Of a stretch of 64,000 nt of DNA, positions 37,281 to 49,795 are shown piece after piece. The notes below the pieces were generated by a model that was not told the origin of the DNA, searched no databases, and saw nothing but the letters and a program-made list of their open reading frames with translations. Both the position numbers and the translations under genes were made by a program. The first letter of the stretch is position 1; the number at the start of each line of letters is the position of its first letter. Source of the DNA: Cristatella mucedo. Taxonomy: Eukaryota; Bryozoa; Phylactolaemata; Cristatellidae. Where the stretch lies: contig WPIO01000207.1 of assembly GCA_009760855.2 (NCBI GenBank), positions 231,501 through 295,500 of the forward strand, in the 5' to 3' direction.

Positions 37281-39094
37281 AAATACACATAGGTGATGCT
37301 GCATTCTCTGACATTTTGACCAGAACACAGTAGGACTACATGCGGCTGCCACATTCAGTCTGTCGGTGGCTGACCACTTTGGCACTTGCTACTTACCAGA
37401 ATCCCCCGACTTACTTGGAAGTCTCTCACCATAAAGCCAATACCTATAAACGATGCGGGCAAGGAAACTGTGAACCTGCGCCTGTTATAAGCAAGCACTC
37501 CAACTTCAGGCCAGACGAAAGCTTGAATAATAACAGCAAGAAAACTGACCGAGGATGCAGCTAGGCATAAACATAAATGGCGATTACAAGTGAGTAAATG
37601 GCGATTACAAGGGAGTAAATGCCAGATAAAAAAAGGAAGGACCTAGATTATTCCATTGTTTCACAGGACAATTACTTCCTGTCCGTTTCCTTGGAACGAC
37701 CAGATATCAGGCGTGCAGACCAGAGTAGGGTGGATTAACCTGTTCAAATACTAAAACTTCCAAAAACAACTAACTTGTGTAGAAGCAGCCCTTCTACGCT
37801 GTGGTGGGTAACAGAAGATGGAATAAAATCATGTACAACACTCAATAAGATCAATGATGACAGCCAATCAGTCTACATAACAGTCGTGTTCTCTACCTGC
37901 TTATCATTGTCTATTCGAAACATGCTTAGCTACCCATATGCATAGCTGCTTGGGCAACTGCAGTCCATTAAAAGTCTATCTGACGAATTGCACTGAATGA
38001 CTGCAAAGGCAACTCTTGCCGTTTTTGCACAAGTCAACTTTTAGGTGACACTCTCTCTTAGCCTCGGCAAATACATACACAATATTATGCTGATTGTGCA
38101 CGGAATTTTATTAAATATGTTGAAATAAATCTCTACAGTTTACCAGCAAATAAAAGAATAATCAGCATAGATACATGATCGACATAAACGTTACTGGTTT
38201 TACTGAGCATGAGCAGCCATTGGCCAGGCATGACAATAACAAGTTCTGCTTACAGTTACGATTGCAAATAATCAGCTGTGTTATCTGATACCCACAATAT
38301 GAAAAATTTCTCGGATTATTATCAAGCTCAAGAGCGCATAGATATTTTGTTATATTACGAAGAAACACTAGTTTTCCTAATAACCACATTCACTTTTAAA
38401 ACCGCCATGAATTTAGAATCATATGTAATCGTCTGGCAAAGCCTGATGTCAGCACTTTGTCAAGACACTCCACTGGAAACTGCATCAATATGGAGTTATC
38501 ACCAAAGCTTAATATTCTTTCACATATAAGCCTCTTTATTCAAGGATCATCATAATTCCTATCGCAAGAGCATGCGATTTATACATTTTTAGTTCCTAGG
38601 CATGTTAGAAATTTGCCCTATATTTTGGATACTGTCTAGTCACAGTCATAGCTTCACCTGCGAATAAGTAGTTAAAAAGCTGCATCGTTAAAAATGCAAA
38701 AAGCTAAATGAAGAAATGACTTTATCTAAAGCACGATTCCTAATGCAACCGGCCCATCGTTCTGTCCAATCAACACAACATACCATAGCGAATGCTGCTT
38801 AAAAAATCGCTGTCACTTAGTAGCCAGAAAAGGTGTCAAAACAGCCATAACACCAATTTTCCAGTGTTCACTCTTTATAGGCAAGCTGAGGTAGTGCGAT
38901 TTTCTGACCGTATGGGATTTTACCACCCCATATTACGGCAACGTTTTGGTGCCACTGGGGCAGCATGAAGTCAGCAGCACACTAGAATGCAGCAATACAA
39001 CGAGTCAACAATCTACTTGGAGAATTTTCTAAACATTACTCCATTCTAGCCTACTAAATTTAGTAAGATATTTATCTAAAATGCACTTATTTGT
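37281..39094. other. Intergenic, no gene recognised
   Basis: Only short frames without domain signatures; moderately AT-rich. Confidence 0.45.
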
Positions 39095-39348
39095 CACAAC
39101 ATTTAGTGGGTCCTTTTGATTCGTCATTTGTGTGCTTATGATGAAGACACAGAACACATGCTGCCACTAGCCATATTTGCATGCTGACCTTGTGCAAGTT
39201 ACCTCTAGCCATGTCATGCTTGGTGAGATTGTGTATGCTACCACTAACCATATGGTCATGCTTCCTCTACAGCATATGCGAAGTGCCTAGAAAGAGATTA
39301 AGTTCTCCGAGGGCACTATACAAATTTATTATTATTATTATTCAAATT
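39095..39348 (+). mobile_element. LINE family B 3' end
   Basis: Plus-strand 3' UTR: ATTTAGTGGGTCC, CATGCTGCCACTAGCCATA repeats, and the stem-loop GTGCCTAGAAAGAGATTAAG...CTCCGAGGGC. It ends in (ATT)n at 39329-39345. Confidence 0.85.
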
Positions 39349-40225
39349 ATATTAATCCCGTGAGCGCCTCTGTAAGATTCTACCATAGCGTTTATTAGAA
39401 GTATAGATCACAACCACACTGACATGAATAAGCTGGTACAGGAGAAGACTTTGGGAATAAAGGCAACCCATGCCACCTTCAATTTGCATGTGTGAGGTTT
39501 CTCGTGATGCTTAATTCCTCAACCCTTTCAATATTTCGAGGCCAATATTGTTGACACTTTCGTATCTCTTAGTGAGCACATCTTCAGGAAGATGAAGGCA
39601 GTAAGAACAAACCTGAAGAGAAACGCACGTCTTCAATTCGACTATTCTGTTGGGTACCTTAGGACTATGCCACGGTGGAGTCGGGTGGTTTAAATTGCTT
39701 GCTGGAGTACTTACACCACTGCTTCCAGTGGGCAATAAAGGATCTTACACTGCAGGACTCCAGATGCCACGAACTGGGTCGTGAAGAGAGAGCACCTTAC
39801 CCCAGGGCTAAGATCCCGGGGTACAGTGTGTCCAATCGTTGCAAGCTGAAGAACTGCTAAAGGCATTGTTCCACAGCTAGAACCAGGAATAAGAATCACG
39901 AGGTGGCAACGTGACTAAACAGAATCTTAATTACTACTCAGTATAGCAAGGCTACCACTTGTGCCTAAGGTACACTAAAACGAGTTGATTCTACACAGAA
40001 GCCTATATCATACCTATATTAAAGCAACCAAAGTGCACACATTCCCACAGTTTTGAAGCCACAACCTAAATCACTATCACTAAGTTATTCTCCAGTTCGG
40101 TCAACGAACCTATTTTGCAAATTATTAAATTAACCACGTCTATTGTATTTTAATGTTCACAGGGTCATGCCGATACTCTATTTCATGACATTGCACTACA
40201 TTCATGTACACAAACACAAACACAT

Positions 40226-40284
<59 letters not shown>

Positions 40285-41753
40285 CAGCCCCCTGCCTCCT
40301 CACACATATGCAGTACCCTGCCTTTAGTTTCATGTGACAAAAAGACCTAGCAAAGTGTTGCAAGATACATTTTTTTACTAGATTACTGTCCAGCCCAAGA
40401 AACACTTAGAATAATGGGCTAAACAAAGGAGGAATGGATCTGCAATTCGCACAAAACACTAGTTGGATGGAACAAATTTCTGCTGTGGACGGGCAGATCA
40501 AAGTTCATGCCGAATGGATAGGTATGGAAATTTAGTCAGCTAGGCGACAGATGGTGCAGAGTGTACCTGCATGTTTGCTCCAAAAAACAGGGAACATGTT
40601 GTGGCAGAATAATTAGAGGGAGAGCCAAGATACATACCTGTGCATTTTATGTGTATCAGCATGAAATTTGGCAGGACTGTTTATCTTGTATTCAAAGTAC
40701 TTCTGAAGGTAGAGAAATTATGAATTCGACCGAGCAGGATACTACGAAGTAGTCCAACGTGACTGCCAAGATACCAATTACATGTTCAGAAGTCACAGGA
40801 AGTCGCCTGATGGAAAAAGTGTAAGATCAGTTGCAATAATGAATTGCTCCTGGACAGCTAGCAAAAACCACATAAGACTGAGTAAATTCGACATGTAACC
40901 AAGTCATGTCATGGATTCTAATATGGCCACCATGGCAGGCCATTTTTTCTTGCACTGCCTGACAAGATATATCTGGAGCTAATCGTACCCGGCTCTTAGT
41001 TGACGTAATGTCTAGGCTTAATGCCAAGAATAATGCCTCCACGAAATCAATGTCCCCCTGTCATAATTATTGATCGCCGTGTTGACTGCTTTAGATGAAC
41101 TAGCGGTCTGCTCGTGCTGCCTCCTATGCCGGTCCCCTATGCTGTTCGTTCAGTAGTGGGAGATTGTAAACATCCAGATAAGGTGGCTAGGCACCAAGGG
41201 CAGAAACCTGTCACAAGCGAATGAAAGAATGAGTGAGCATTAGAATGGGTTTTCGTTCTAACAATGGCATTATCCAGAGACTAACGTTTTCCATCATAGA
41301 ACGAGCATCCGAGTGGCATGAGCACGTGACCAGAAGTAATCGTAATGTCTAGCGTGTTGCTGTGTAACTATGCCAAGGTTTCTAATTTGGGAGAAGTGAG
41401 TGGCAACATTCGCCTCAAGCTTTGCTTCTTCATACGACTGCACCCAACCTAATGGTGGTATTTTTAAAGACTGACTTAAGCTTTGAGTCAGCAATGCTTG
41501 AGGTAGCATCTTTTACATATCGATTATCGGAATAGGTGGATTTTTCAGATCGGCATTGACGTGTGGAGTTTCTCGTCCCAGCGTACTATCACTCTTATTG
41601 CAATTGTCAAGGCAGGGCCCATTAAAACTCCTTTTTCCTAAGTTAATTAATAAGGGGATATTTATCAAGTGCATTATTATTATTATGGTTTCGACGATGG
41701 GCCAACAGATGCCTAAGTATGCATGAAGAGCAAGACTAGTGTTTGTATGTACT

Positions 41754-41815
<62 letters not shown>

Positions 41816-42485
41816 CATCTGTGCATGCTCACGTGAGCATGAGTGCATGTACACGTCTACATGAAACACCATAGTTTGGTAGTTTGCCACTGGTTCGTCA
41901 ACTGGTCAAAAACAAGGAAAGTTGTTGAGCTCGGGCAAGAGAAAGCTAATCCTGTGGATAGGGCTTTTTAGGTCGTGTACAATGGAGTACTTGGAACTCA
42001 TTATAGTACTCATAAGTCAACCAAGGTCGAGGTTAGCTTGCCTCAAAATGTCGGAGATGTCAGGAACAGTTAAATGCCTTCGCGGCTGACAAAGCAACCT
42101 CACACACATGAGGCCAACTATCGGACGACATGACTACGATTAAAACTAGTGAATGGCATCTGCTAATCCCACCGACAGCATTCGACAAAGCATTTCATAC
42201 GCAGTCTCGAATTAGGAAAAGGATATCTGTATAGAGACGCACTTTCGCCGGTCGTGGGAACAATCAAAGCGCTTGTGGCAATGCACGGCGGCCGAGCAAG
42301 CCAGACGCAGCAGTAGCAGGACATGTCACTTCCAGAATCAACACCAGTGTCTGCAAAAGCTGTGGCGGCTGCAGCAGCTGTGGCACAACCAAACCAGCTT
42401 CAGAGAGCTCGGAACTGCGCGCAGTCGCAGCCAAGGCTGCGCTTGGTTAAGTGAGAGCTTCAGCAGCGAGCAGCAGCACTCTCAC
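39349..42485. other. Region 3' of ZDHHC6, no exon recognised
   Basis: Contains (CA)n at 40223-40282, (GT)n at 41755-41816 and an (ATT)n with a partial LINE B tail at about 41655-41690. The missing last exon of the ZDHHC6-type gene should lie here or beyond. I searched for the WLYG/GWFP-like end and did not find it. Confidence 0.5.
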
Positions 42486-42673
42486 TTTCGCCACCTCGTC
42501 ACTGCCACGCTGTCGCCGACGGCCAAGTGTAGGCGCGAGCTGTCCACCCACGGCAGACAGCAGCAGACGCACAGGCCCTTGCTGATGGGCAGCAGCGCAC
42601 CGCCGAACGGCTCCACCGCCAGGCACGTGACCGAGCGATCCCGCTTCTTCTTCTTCTGTCGCAGCTGCTCGAC
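42486..42673 (-). CDS. ZDHHC6: ZDHHC6 exon 7 (SH3-like domain, first part)
   Basis: Acceptor GGGCATGCGCAG|GTC, phase 0. It encodes VEQLRQKKKKRDRSVTCLAV and continues through LLPISKGLCVCCCLPW to HLAVGDSVAVTRWR. This follows the order of the human protein's IEQLKQK-R-RSV segment and its variant SH3 domain. In vertebrates, cysteines in that domain are palmitoylated by ZDHHC16 to control ZDHHC6 activity and turnover. Here a CVCCC cluster occupies the position. The donor was set at AAA|GTGAGA (phase 2). An earlier GAG|GTGGCG is also possible. The rest of the SH3 domain and any C-terminal retrieval signal are not recovered. Confidence 0.75.
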
Positions 42674-45007
42674 CTGCGCATGCCCAAGCAGCCGTCGCTC
42701 GCGCTCGGAGCGCCCGAATCGCTCGCTGCGAGGGCTAGCTCATCGAGGAGAGATCACAGAGTGGCCACAGAGCGAGCGGCCACGCCAGCTACCGAAGGTT
42801 GGCAATGCAGCAGCCGCTCGGCGATGGCAGACGGAGCAGCAGGACAGATAGAGTTTGAGGAGTGCACATCAGGGCAGTACGGCATGCCACGGCTTGGCGG
42901 CTCCACCAAACCTGGCGGAGCTATTACAGCAGCACTGACCGAATCAAACATCAGGTATGATCAGGACAATACACGGTGCCCTACTTATCTTTATTTATCG
43001 CTTGGTTTATCGATTAGTGGCTAACGACACTTTTCCTGTGCTGGCCATAGATTTTGAACTCTCGTCCCAGGCATTCCTGCGTAGCAACTCTGCTTCTCGA
43101 TGCTGTCAGACACTTCCTCTTCCTGGGTATCCATTGCTGCAGCTTCACTGCTACGTAGCGTCTCTGCTGTCATTATCTCCGAATGCTTGTCACTATTTTG
43201 CGTGATACGGCAATTGACCACGGACTGTGCTGCGAAGGCCGCTGTGGCTTCAAGCTCAATTAAAGGCTTGTGAAGCTCAGTATCCTATCAGTCCTCAGGG
43301 ACAGCCCTATGATCCGAGATGTTGCATGCAAATCATTTAGAATTTTGTTCGCACCTACACTCACAGTTTACAGTTCACAGTTCGTACATACACTCACAGT
43401 TCTGTGTGCAAAGTCTTAATAACTCCAGGCCACGCCATTTGTACCTAGTCAAAGTCTTCATACGAATGCAAAAGAACTTCATCTCTTTGTCTTATCAATT
43501 TGAGCTAGATGCATGTGGTACATAACAATTAGAGCCACTACTTTTCTAAAATAGTGAGGACTGATGGTTGCACTTCTAATAACTATATGAGGCTGGTAAA
43601 GGGATATGCTGTCTTTGGGTAGCCACTCATTAGCAAGTACTGCTGGACAAGTAGCAGAGGCAGAGGCATTGTAGCTTGGCCGAGGCCAAGGCCGGTCGCC
43701 ATGCTCGGGCTAGCCTACGAAGACCCAGCCAGAAGAGCACGCTCTTGTAAGAGTGCAGGCCAGCAAGCACATTGACGAGATGAAACTTTCCAATGGAAGC
43801 GGGAGTTGCATCTGATGCGATCAGATGGTCTGATACATCAGATGATGATGCATCAGATCTGTCTGATCGCGTCTGAGTCTCCTCGTGTGCTGGTGTCACA
43901 GGCAGCAAACAAGGAAAGCTGGCAGCAGCTGGCAATGCTCCCAAGCTGTGGCCCTGTCCCCTAATCGTGATGTGAGCAGAGCACTAGAGGCAGCCGCACA
44001 GAGCAAGCACAAGTGCTGAATCACCGGTGCATAGCTCAGCGATGGGGGCACTCGCTTGGCAGGTCCTCCCATGTCTGATAGTACCTGCCGGCGAGCGAGG
44101 CAAAACCTCGAAGCAAGACGTTTGCTTACTTGCAGCGTGCATGCAAACGTCTTGCCCGCCTTCGTGTTGGACCAGCTGAGACTGGTACTACGTTGGAGCG
44201 CAGCTTATGTGAAGTCCGAGGTGCAGGTCCCTGCAGCTCAGGCACTGCATGAGCTAAAAGATGAATGCTCCTGCTACAGCTCCCCATTCTTCCTGGTGGC
44301 ATGGTGCTTCTTTTCTATGCCAGATGTCTACGATCTACCACAATCGACTGCAGTAGAAAGAATACAGCTTGCTGCTGAGTAAAGCATTACCGATTAGGGC
44401 ACTGAAGTGGTCCACTGAACCGGCCGATCGTGGTTGCTCGTGCCCCTCCCACGCCCACTGCCACTGTGGTGGAACGACGCTTTGACGCGTCTGCTACCGA
44501 GCATCCATTACTTGCCTCTCAGAGGCAAGCACAGCATCGACTAGCATGTCGTAAGTGGGTTACACTAACGACCACTCACAGCGTGTCCCTAGTTGCTGCC
44601 GATACCGGATATTCTGGTCCTTCTCTCACCACCTCCCTGAGTGCAGAGTGCAGACTTAAAAGCAGCTCTATGCATCGCCCAACATACAGATTTCGTATGT
44701 CCAACTCATTTTCATAGCACCAGTACAACATTACTTGCACTAGGCTCTGCCATTTGCTGCACTGCCCTTCTGAAATGCATGCGTCTGACTTTTTGATCCA
44801 TTTTAGTCTAGCCCACTCATGCAAACGTGCTGTCATCTACAGTACCAAAAGAGGGCTACTGCAACCATGGGCAACCGACTGTAATGGCTAACACAGGTGT
44901 AAGAAGATCGAAACCAGTGCACAGATCAAACGAATTTCTCAAAAAATCTCACAGCAAGCCAACATCCTGTATGCAGACGAGAGCAATGCATGAGGGCACA
45001 CACTTAC

Positions 45008-45196
45008 TGTCAAGGTGTACTGGTTACAGCTGGCTTGTACTGGCCAGAAAATGCCATCGGAAGAGAAGGACTCGGTCGGAAGCCGAAAGACCAGCCGCGC
45101 ATTGGTCCACCAGCCGAGATCATAGGGATAAATAAACGGTTTGTGCTCGCCTTTGACACTGCTGCCATCTGCATCGGCACTGTCGTCGTCACTGTC
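45008..45196 (-). CDS. ZDHHC6: ZDHHC6 exon 6 (cytosolic segment)
   Basis: 63 codons in phase 0 at both ends; donor ACA|GTAAGT. It encodes an acidic opening (DSDDDSADADG) then KPFIYPYDLGWWTNARLVF, DGIFWPVQASCNQYTLT. This follows the family pattern FPYD-G-N-VF ... DG--WPV---C-QY-LT. The acceptor AAGAG|GAC is chosen for frame and is not strong. An upstream TCATCAG lies 5 nt away but breaks frame. The acidic opening is absent from the vertebrate protein as I recall it. Confidence 0.8.
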
Positions 45197-45956
45197 CTCT
45201 TCTGATGACCTATACTGAGCCTAGAGCGACGTGGAGACGGTCAGACTAGCTTCATGGCGTCATCAGCACAGTTCACCTAGCTGGTTCTGCAGTGACGATC
45301 CTACGATCGCCAAGCTATTTATCCCTCAAGGTGGCATCTGCTCAGTTAACCTACACCATGTACAGCTGCCAACTATGGAAAACCGAGGAGCACAGTCCAG
45401 CTCATGGGAAAAGCAGGCCACTACTAAATGGCAAATTTGGCAGAATCACGATAATTTACCAGAGCTTGTGACCACCATCTCATTCACAACTACAGTGAAA
45501 GATGTGGTCGAGTCCAGACCACACGGTAACCAACAGAGACCACACGGTAACTAACAGAGACAAATGTGCTGAACTGCTATGTGCCTGGTGGGGCAAGGGG
45601 CATCAGCCATGAGGCAGTGACCACACATGAGGAGAAACAGCAAGACAAATTTACGAATCAGCTCCAGTCGGTGATCGTCCCCGGAAACCTTTGCAAAAAC
45701 CCATAGCACATTGCTAAAGTTATTCAGTGGCTGAAAATTGAGATCTTTTCCCCTACTAATCTGCTCTTTGCTTGCTGAGTGCACCTGCCACTGTCTTTTG
45801 CTCTGCTTGAATTTGAAAGTACGAGTACACAGCAGCTTCACACATCAGCACTTAAAAAATAAATAATTTAGATATATCACTTGTATTCCCCGAGTCTCTG
45901 CTGGCACCTAGCACTAACTACTGTCAAATGTACAAAACCTTTACGGCTGCATATCC

Positions 45957-46100
45957 GCCAAGCCGGGTTGGTCCAGCGGTTAAGGTGCTCGCAACGACTA
46001 AGGTGTGGCTGAGGTCGTGGGCTCGAGCCCTGAGGCATATGTGAAGCGCCTGAATTGAGATTTAGTTCTCTTGGGGCGCTATACAAATGAATTAAACATA
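45957..46100 (+). mobile_element. tRNA-derived SINE (family C), best copy, in ZDHHC6 intron 5
   Basis: Pol III promoter boxes are clear: A-box TGGTCCAGCGG (45969-45979) and B-box GGCTCGAGCCC (46020-46030). The 3' part, GTGAAGCGCCTGAATTGAGA followed by TTTAGTTCTCTTGGGGCGCT, parallels the 3' terminal stem-loop of LINE family B, including the closing GGCGCT and the TGAATTA-type end. Confidence 0.75.
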
Positions 46101-46533
46101 TATTTTATATCCGACATTTGTTTGATTTCAGCAACACTGAATATTTTGGTAGTCATCTCTGCTATTTGCTGGAGCCACAGCCAGCAGACCACAAGGGACA
46201 ACTTTACCTTTAACTTTTTTAATTTGGCATTGGCAGAATCTATTCCACTCTGCAGAAGCTGAAAAGCTCTATTAGCTATTGCAAGCAGTCAGCATATGGT
46301 TCAATGCCTATGCTTAATGACTTGCAGTGGCAAAGCCTGTGCACAAACTAAATGAGCACTAGCTAGTCTGTCGGAGCTTGCTTATAAAGAGAATTTTTCA
46401 GCTGGTAAGTCCAATGCAATTCAATTAATACAAACCCTTACAATATAGCAATACAGAGACAATACAGTCGATTTTTAAAATGCCATCCTCAGTCGTGCAC
46501 TAAAGGTGGTAGTGCTAAAAATAAGGCACATAC

Positions 46534-46587
46534 CTTCTTCCTGATCCAGTTCTCTATTCCAGTCTCGTTCTTCAAAATTGTGCTCAT
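46534..46587 (-). CDS. ZDHHC6: ZDHHC6 exon 5 (TTxE-type motif)
   Basis: 18 codons in phase 0, acceptor TTGAACAG, donor AAG|GTATGT. It encodes MSTILKNETGIENWIRKK, matching the conserved N-x-T-x-IE segment (TTxE motif) just after the fourth membrane helix of DHHC enzymes. Confidence 0.85.
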
Positions 46588-46924
46588 CTGTTCAATATTC
46601 AATGAAAGAAAATTAGGCAAACATATTGACCACAGCCCTTGCCACGTTACTGACATGACAAGCACTAGGGCAAACAGAATATTCGCCAGTTCTCACACCT
46701 AAACTAATAAAAGCAGAGTGAAGCAGCACACAGCCATCTCTATCGGAGGGACTGCAGTGGGCAGCCAGCCGGTTGTGTGACCACAAAATAAAGGAAATCA
46801 CATCATCAAGCACGAAAATCATGAGCTGAAGGCCGGCGGCTGCTGCCTGCTTTGACGACATCACAGCAAGCCGTCTGCTATGCAGACCAGAGGAGGCAGC
46901 GGCCTACACACTGCGCTACGCTAC

Positions 46925-47059
46925 CTGGACAAAGAACAGCATGCCGACAGCGATAGTCACGCCGATCGCAAGGCCTGCAGCAAACAGGGTGCCGAATAGC
47001 GACCATAGTTGGAACACGACTTGTGGCTCGTCGCCCGTGCCATGCAGGATGTACCAACG
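46925..47059 (-). CDS. ZDHHC6: ZDHHC6 exon 4 (fourth membrane helix)
   Basis: 45 codons in phase 0. Acceptor TTTCATTGATAG, donor CAG|GTAGCG. The N-terminal half (RWYILHGTGDEPQVVFQ) is a variable lumenal loop. The C-terminal half, LFAAGLAIGVTIAVGMLFFV, is the family's fourth transmembrane helix. Confidence 0.82.
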
Positions 47060-47319
47060 CTATCAATGAAAAAAGAACTGGCACAACTATGCAATCGAAA
47101 GCCAAGCACGACCGCAAAGGAAATAAGCCGATAGCAGACACTAACAAGGCTTGCTGTAGCTTGGCCGGTTCATACCCAGCAGAACTGTTGCAGCAATCTC
47201 GACCCCCATCCTCTATGAAAAATAAATTATCTGTTAAAATTCATTTCCTTGAAAAACCGTTGGCAACAGAACCTTTAGCTCTGCAGGTCCTGAACTGTAA
47301 AACCTGTTTGGCCCGGCAG

Positions 47320-47805
47320 CATCCTGAATAGAGATTAAGTTCTCCTAGGGTTCTACACAAATGAAGTATACAAAGAAGTATATACAGGTAAACTCATTTT
47401 CACGAGTCTTACAGAACGAAGTCTTCCCTCCTACTGCCATTTCTGGCACACCGCTAGCAGTGGTACCGAGTGGCTGCTTCCGTGTTACTCACTTCATGGA
47501 CTGAGCCCTCCTCCTGACTCTCTTCCTTTTCTTCATTGATTGATGTCTATGGAGTACCATATTGGCTACCATGTGACCACTAAAGGTCGCTAGCGCTTTT
47601 AGAGCGCTCACGCAAACTCTCGATCGGTGCTCCTACTTGGTCTTCGTGGCTGTTTGGAGATAAATATAGCGACGAATACCTACTAACGACCAGAAAATGC
47701 AGGTTAACTAATGAGAGCAACGATTTAGCACTGATAATAATAATAAATTTATTATAGCACCTCCAGAGAACTTAATCTCTATCACTCTATATTTGCTGCA
47801 ATGAT
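47320..47805. mobile_element. SINE tail and LINE B tail fragments in ZDHHC6 intron 3
   Basis: 47320-47370 matches the SINE C tail (CCTGAATAGAGATTAAGTTC...CACAAATGAA) on the plus strand. 47733-47805 is a LINE family B end in minus orientation with an (AAT)n tail. A short (CT)n lies at 47907-47929. Confidence 0.6.
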
Positions 47806-47974
47806 AGCTTGTCACCAGCGCTAGCTGACAGAGACGACAACAACTCTTGCCTTCTGCTGGTCTTTCCAGTATCCCTCAGCCTACAGTCATGTTTGTCATC
47901 CATAGTCTCTCTCTCTCTCTCTCTCTCTCCATCCATTGCTCTTTCACTGCCCACTGTTTGCAAGGAGTACTTAC

Positions 47975-48131
47975 GTAGTTAATTCCGTAATAAAGGGACA
48001 TCACCAGCATGAAGAAGGCGTGCATGCAGCCAATAGGAGCGAAGAAGAGGAAGTAAGTGAAGTTGGCATGGTTAAAATGACCACAGCATGTGTTGATCCA
48101 AGGACAGTGGTGGTCCATTTTCATAACACAC
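47975..48131 (-). CDS. ZDHHC6: ZDHHC6 exon 3 (DHHC catalytic core)
   Basis: Begins with one base completing the split Arg codon (acceptor CATTTCAG|GTGTG) and ends in phase 0 at TAC|GTAAGT. It encodes CVMKMDHHCPWINTCC, with the catalytic DHHC at residues 125-128 of the assembled protein, then GHFNHANFTYFLFFAPIGC and a third hydrophobic helix. The enzyme autoacylates on the DHHC cysteine and transfers palmitate to substrate cysteines. ZDHHC6 works at the ER, in vertebrates with the cofactor SELENOK. All zinc-binding Cys/His of the cysteine-rich domain in this exon are present, so the gene looks functional. Confidence 0.93.
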
Positions 48132-49089
48132 CTGAAATGCCAGTGCCGGTTCACCAGATACATCTCAAAGAAAAACTCCCAATGCTGCACGGTCCGAGCA
48201 ACCATTTTGGATGGAAGCAGACTGAAGCAGCTACAGTATTCAATTCAAATGTCATGGCCAAATAGTAGCTCTGCAGAACATCGGAGCAGCCGTTGCCTCA
48301 AATAGGTGTCCTGTCATGTGCCAACGAAGATTACAACTAGAGAAAATGTAAGCCGACCAGGAATTGAGGGTGCTAGAAAACTGTATAAGAGAACAGTCAG
48401 TATAACTAATTTCGGCATCGAGGACTTACAGCCTGAGGTATATTATATTACAAAGACTAATAACTGATTACGGTTGATTCAATCAGCAGTCCTATCCTCA
48501 TTCTACATTTTTTATGACTGCCCTACCGTTATTAAGGCAAGGTCACAGCCTCAAGCCGTTGCCTCGGCACAGTAGACCGGCTGATGAATGCATGGCAGCA
48601 AGAAGCAAGTGACAGAAAAAGGCTTATAATGCTGACTGGTGATTCGCAAGCTACAATTAAAAACATCGCAATATCCCTGAATTCCTATGCTTATACAAAG
48701 CCTGGAGCAGATTATTGGCTGACATCTCTACATTCCCTGACTACTAGACCTAAAATGAAGCTGTAAACCAACATGTTCCCTGCCATACTTGCTCCATCAT
48801 CGAGAATTGTCCCTTGTGTGAAAATGGACACTAAAGTTGTGCACTTCGGCTACCCAATTGACCTATCTTGTTAAAAAGTACATGGTCTCAGATTTAGTTC
48901 TATTAGATTAACATGCATATGCTTAATTATCCCTTTATTGTTATGCTGGTAACCAATTTCCATTTTTGTGTCCTTGGGTATACAGTGTGTATCCTAATTC
49001 CCTATGCCTAAACAATTAATAACAGCTATCGTTCAATAAACTTTGCTTCTTTGGTCAGGACAGAGATATTTTGAAATTCTCTGGTTTTA

Positions 49090-49190
49090 CAGTTGAGTAT
49101 GCAGCAAATGTTAAGTGCCTGGAAAAACAGTGAGTTCTCCGAGAAGGGCGCTATAAGAAATGAATTATCATTACTATTATTATTATTGAG
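49090..49190 (+). mobile_element. LINE family B 3' tail in ZDHHC6 intron 2
   Basis: GCAGCAAATGTTAAGTGCCT, a decayed stem-loop and GAGAAGGGCGCTATAAG, ending in (ATT)n at 49172-49188. Confidence 0.65.
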
Positions 49191-49659
49191 TGGGGGACCG
49201 ACTTCAGGTTCACAAATATGCCATAAGTCGTGCCACTACCCAAAACAGGGAAGGTTTGGTGAACATAATACGGAAGAGAAGTATCTGTACAAGTATAACA
49301 GAAAAGGTGAATTAAATATTAATTTAAGTAAGATAGCTATATTTAAGTGAAATCGCATCAAGAAGTTGCTTTGACTTAGTAGATACACGTTACTGGAAAG
49401 TACTCAATGAAAACATCTACTATGATATTCGAAGCCTACAAAGTATACTTAGGCATACTTATCCGGAATCAAGACAATCGCTGGGCACCTCATTTCACAT
49501 GCCTAAATTGCCAGAGAACTCATGAACGTACCGTCAATAACTGCTGCTAGATAAAAAAAAATTCTAGCATAACATTAGCTAATGCTGAAATACAACGTTT
49601 TAATTTATATAATTCTGTCATTTCAGCAGGCTGGAATGGGGGGGGGAGAGTAATCAAAA

Positions 49660-49795
49660 TTTGATTCATTTTCATAGCACTCTAAGAGAACCTTATCTCT
49701 ATTCAGGTGTTTCACACATGCTTAAGTCAACGATCTTGGTCTTTAATGGCAAGTACCTTAACCCTGGGCTAAATCAGGATGGCATTATGTTTGCC
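49660..49795 (-). mobile_element. tRNA-derived SINE (family C) copy in ZDHHC6 intron 2
   Basis: Minus-strand order: TTCATAGCACTCTAAGAGAA, CTCTATTCAGGTGTTTCACA and CATGC, then a degraded tRNA-like head ending near 49795. Other parts of intron 2 (48132-52496) show no recognisable feature apart from C runs. Confidence 0.55.

Noticed and set aside
42273-42851. 192-codon plus-strand frame
   Set aside because: It is antisense to ZDHHC6 exon 7, whose minus-strand reading has clear family similarity.
43630-43944. 104-codon minus-strand frame inside ZDHHC6 intron 6
   Set aside because: Considered as a missing exon, but it does not match the family sequence between exons 6 and 7, which are already contiguous in phase and content.
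45957-46035. Functional tRNA gene
   Set aside because: A- and B-boxes are present, but there is no cloverleaf with a sound anticodon arm and the unit continues into a repeated SINE tail.
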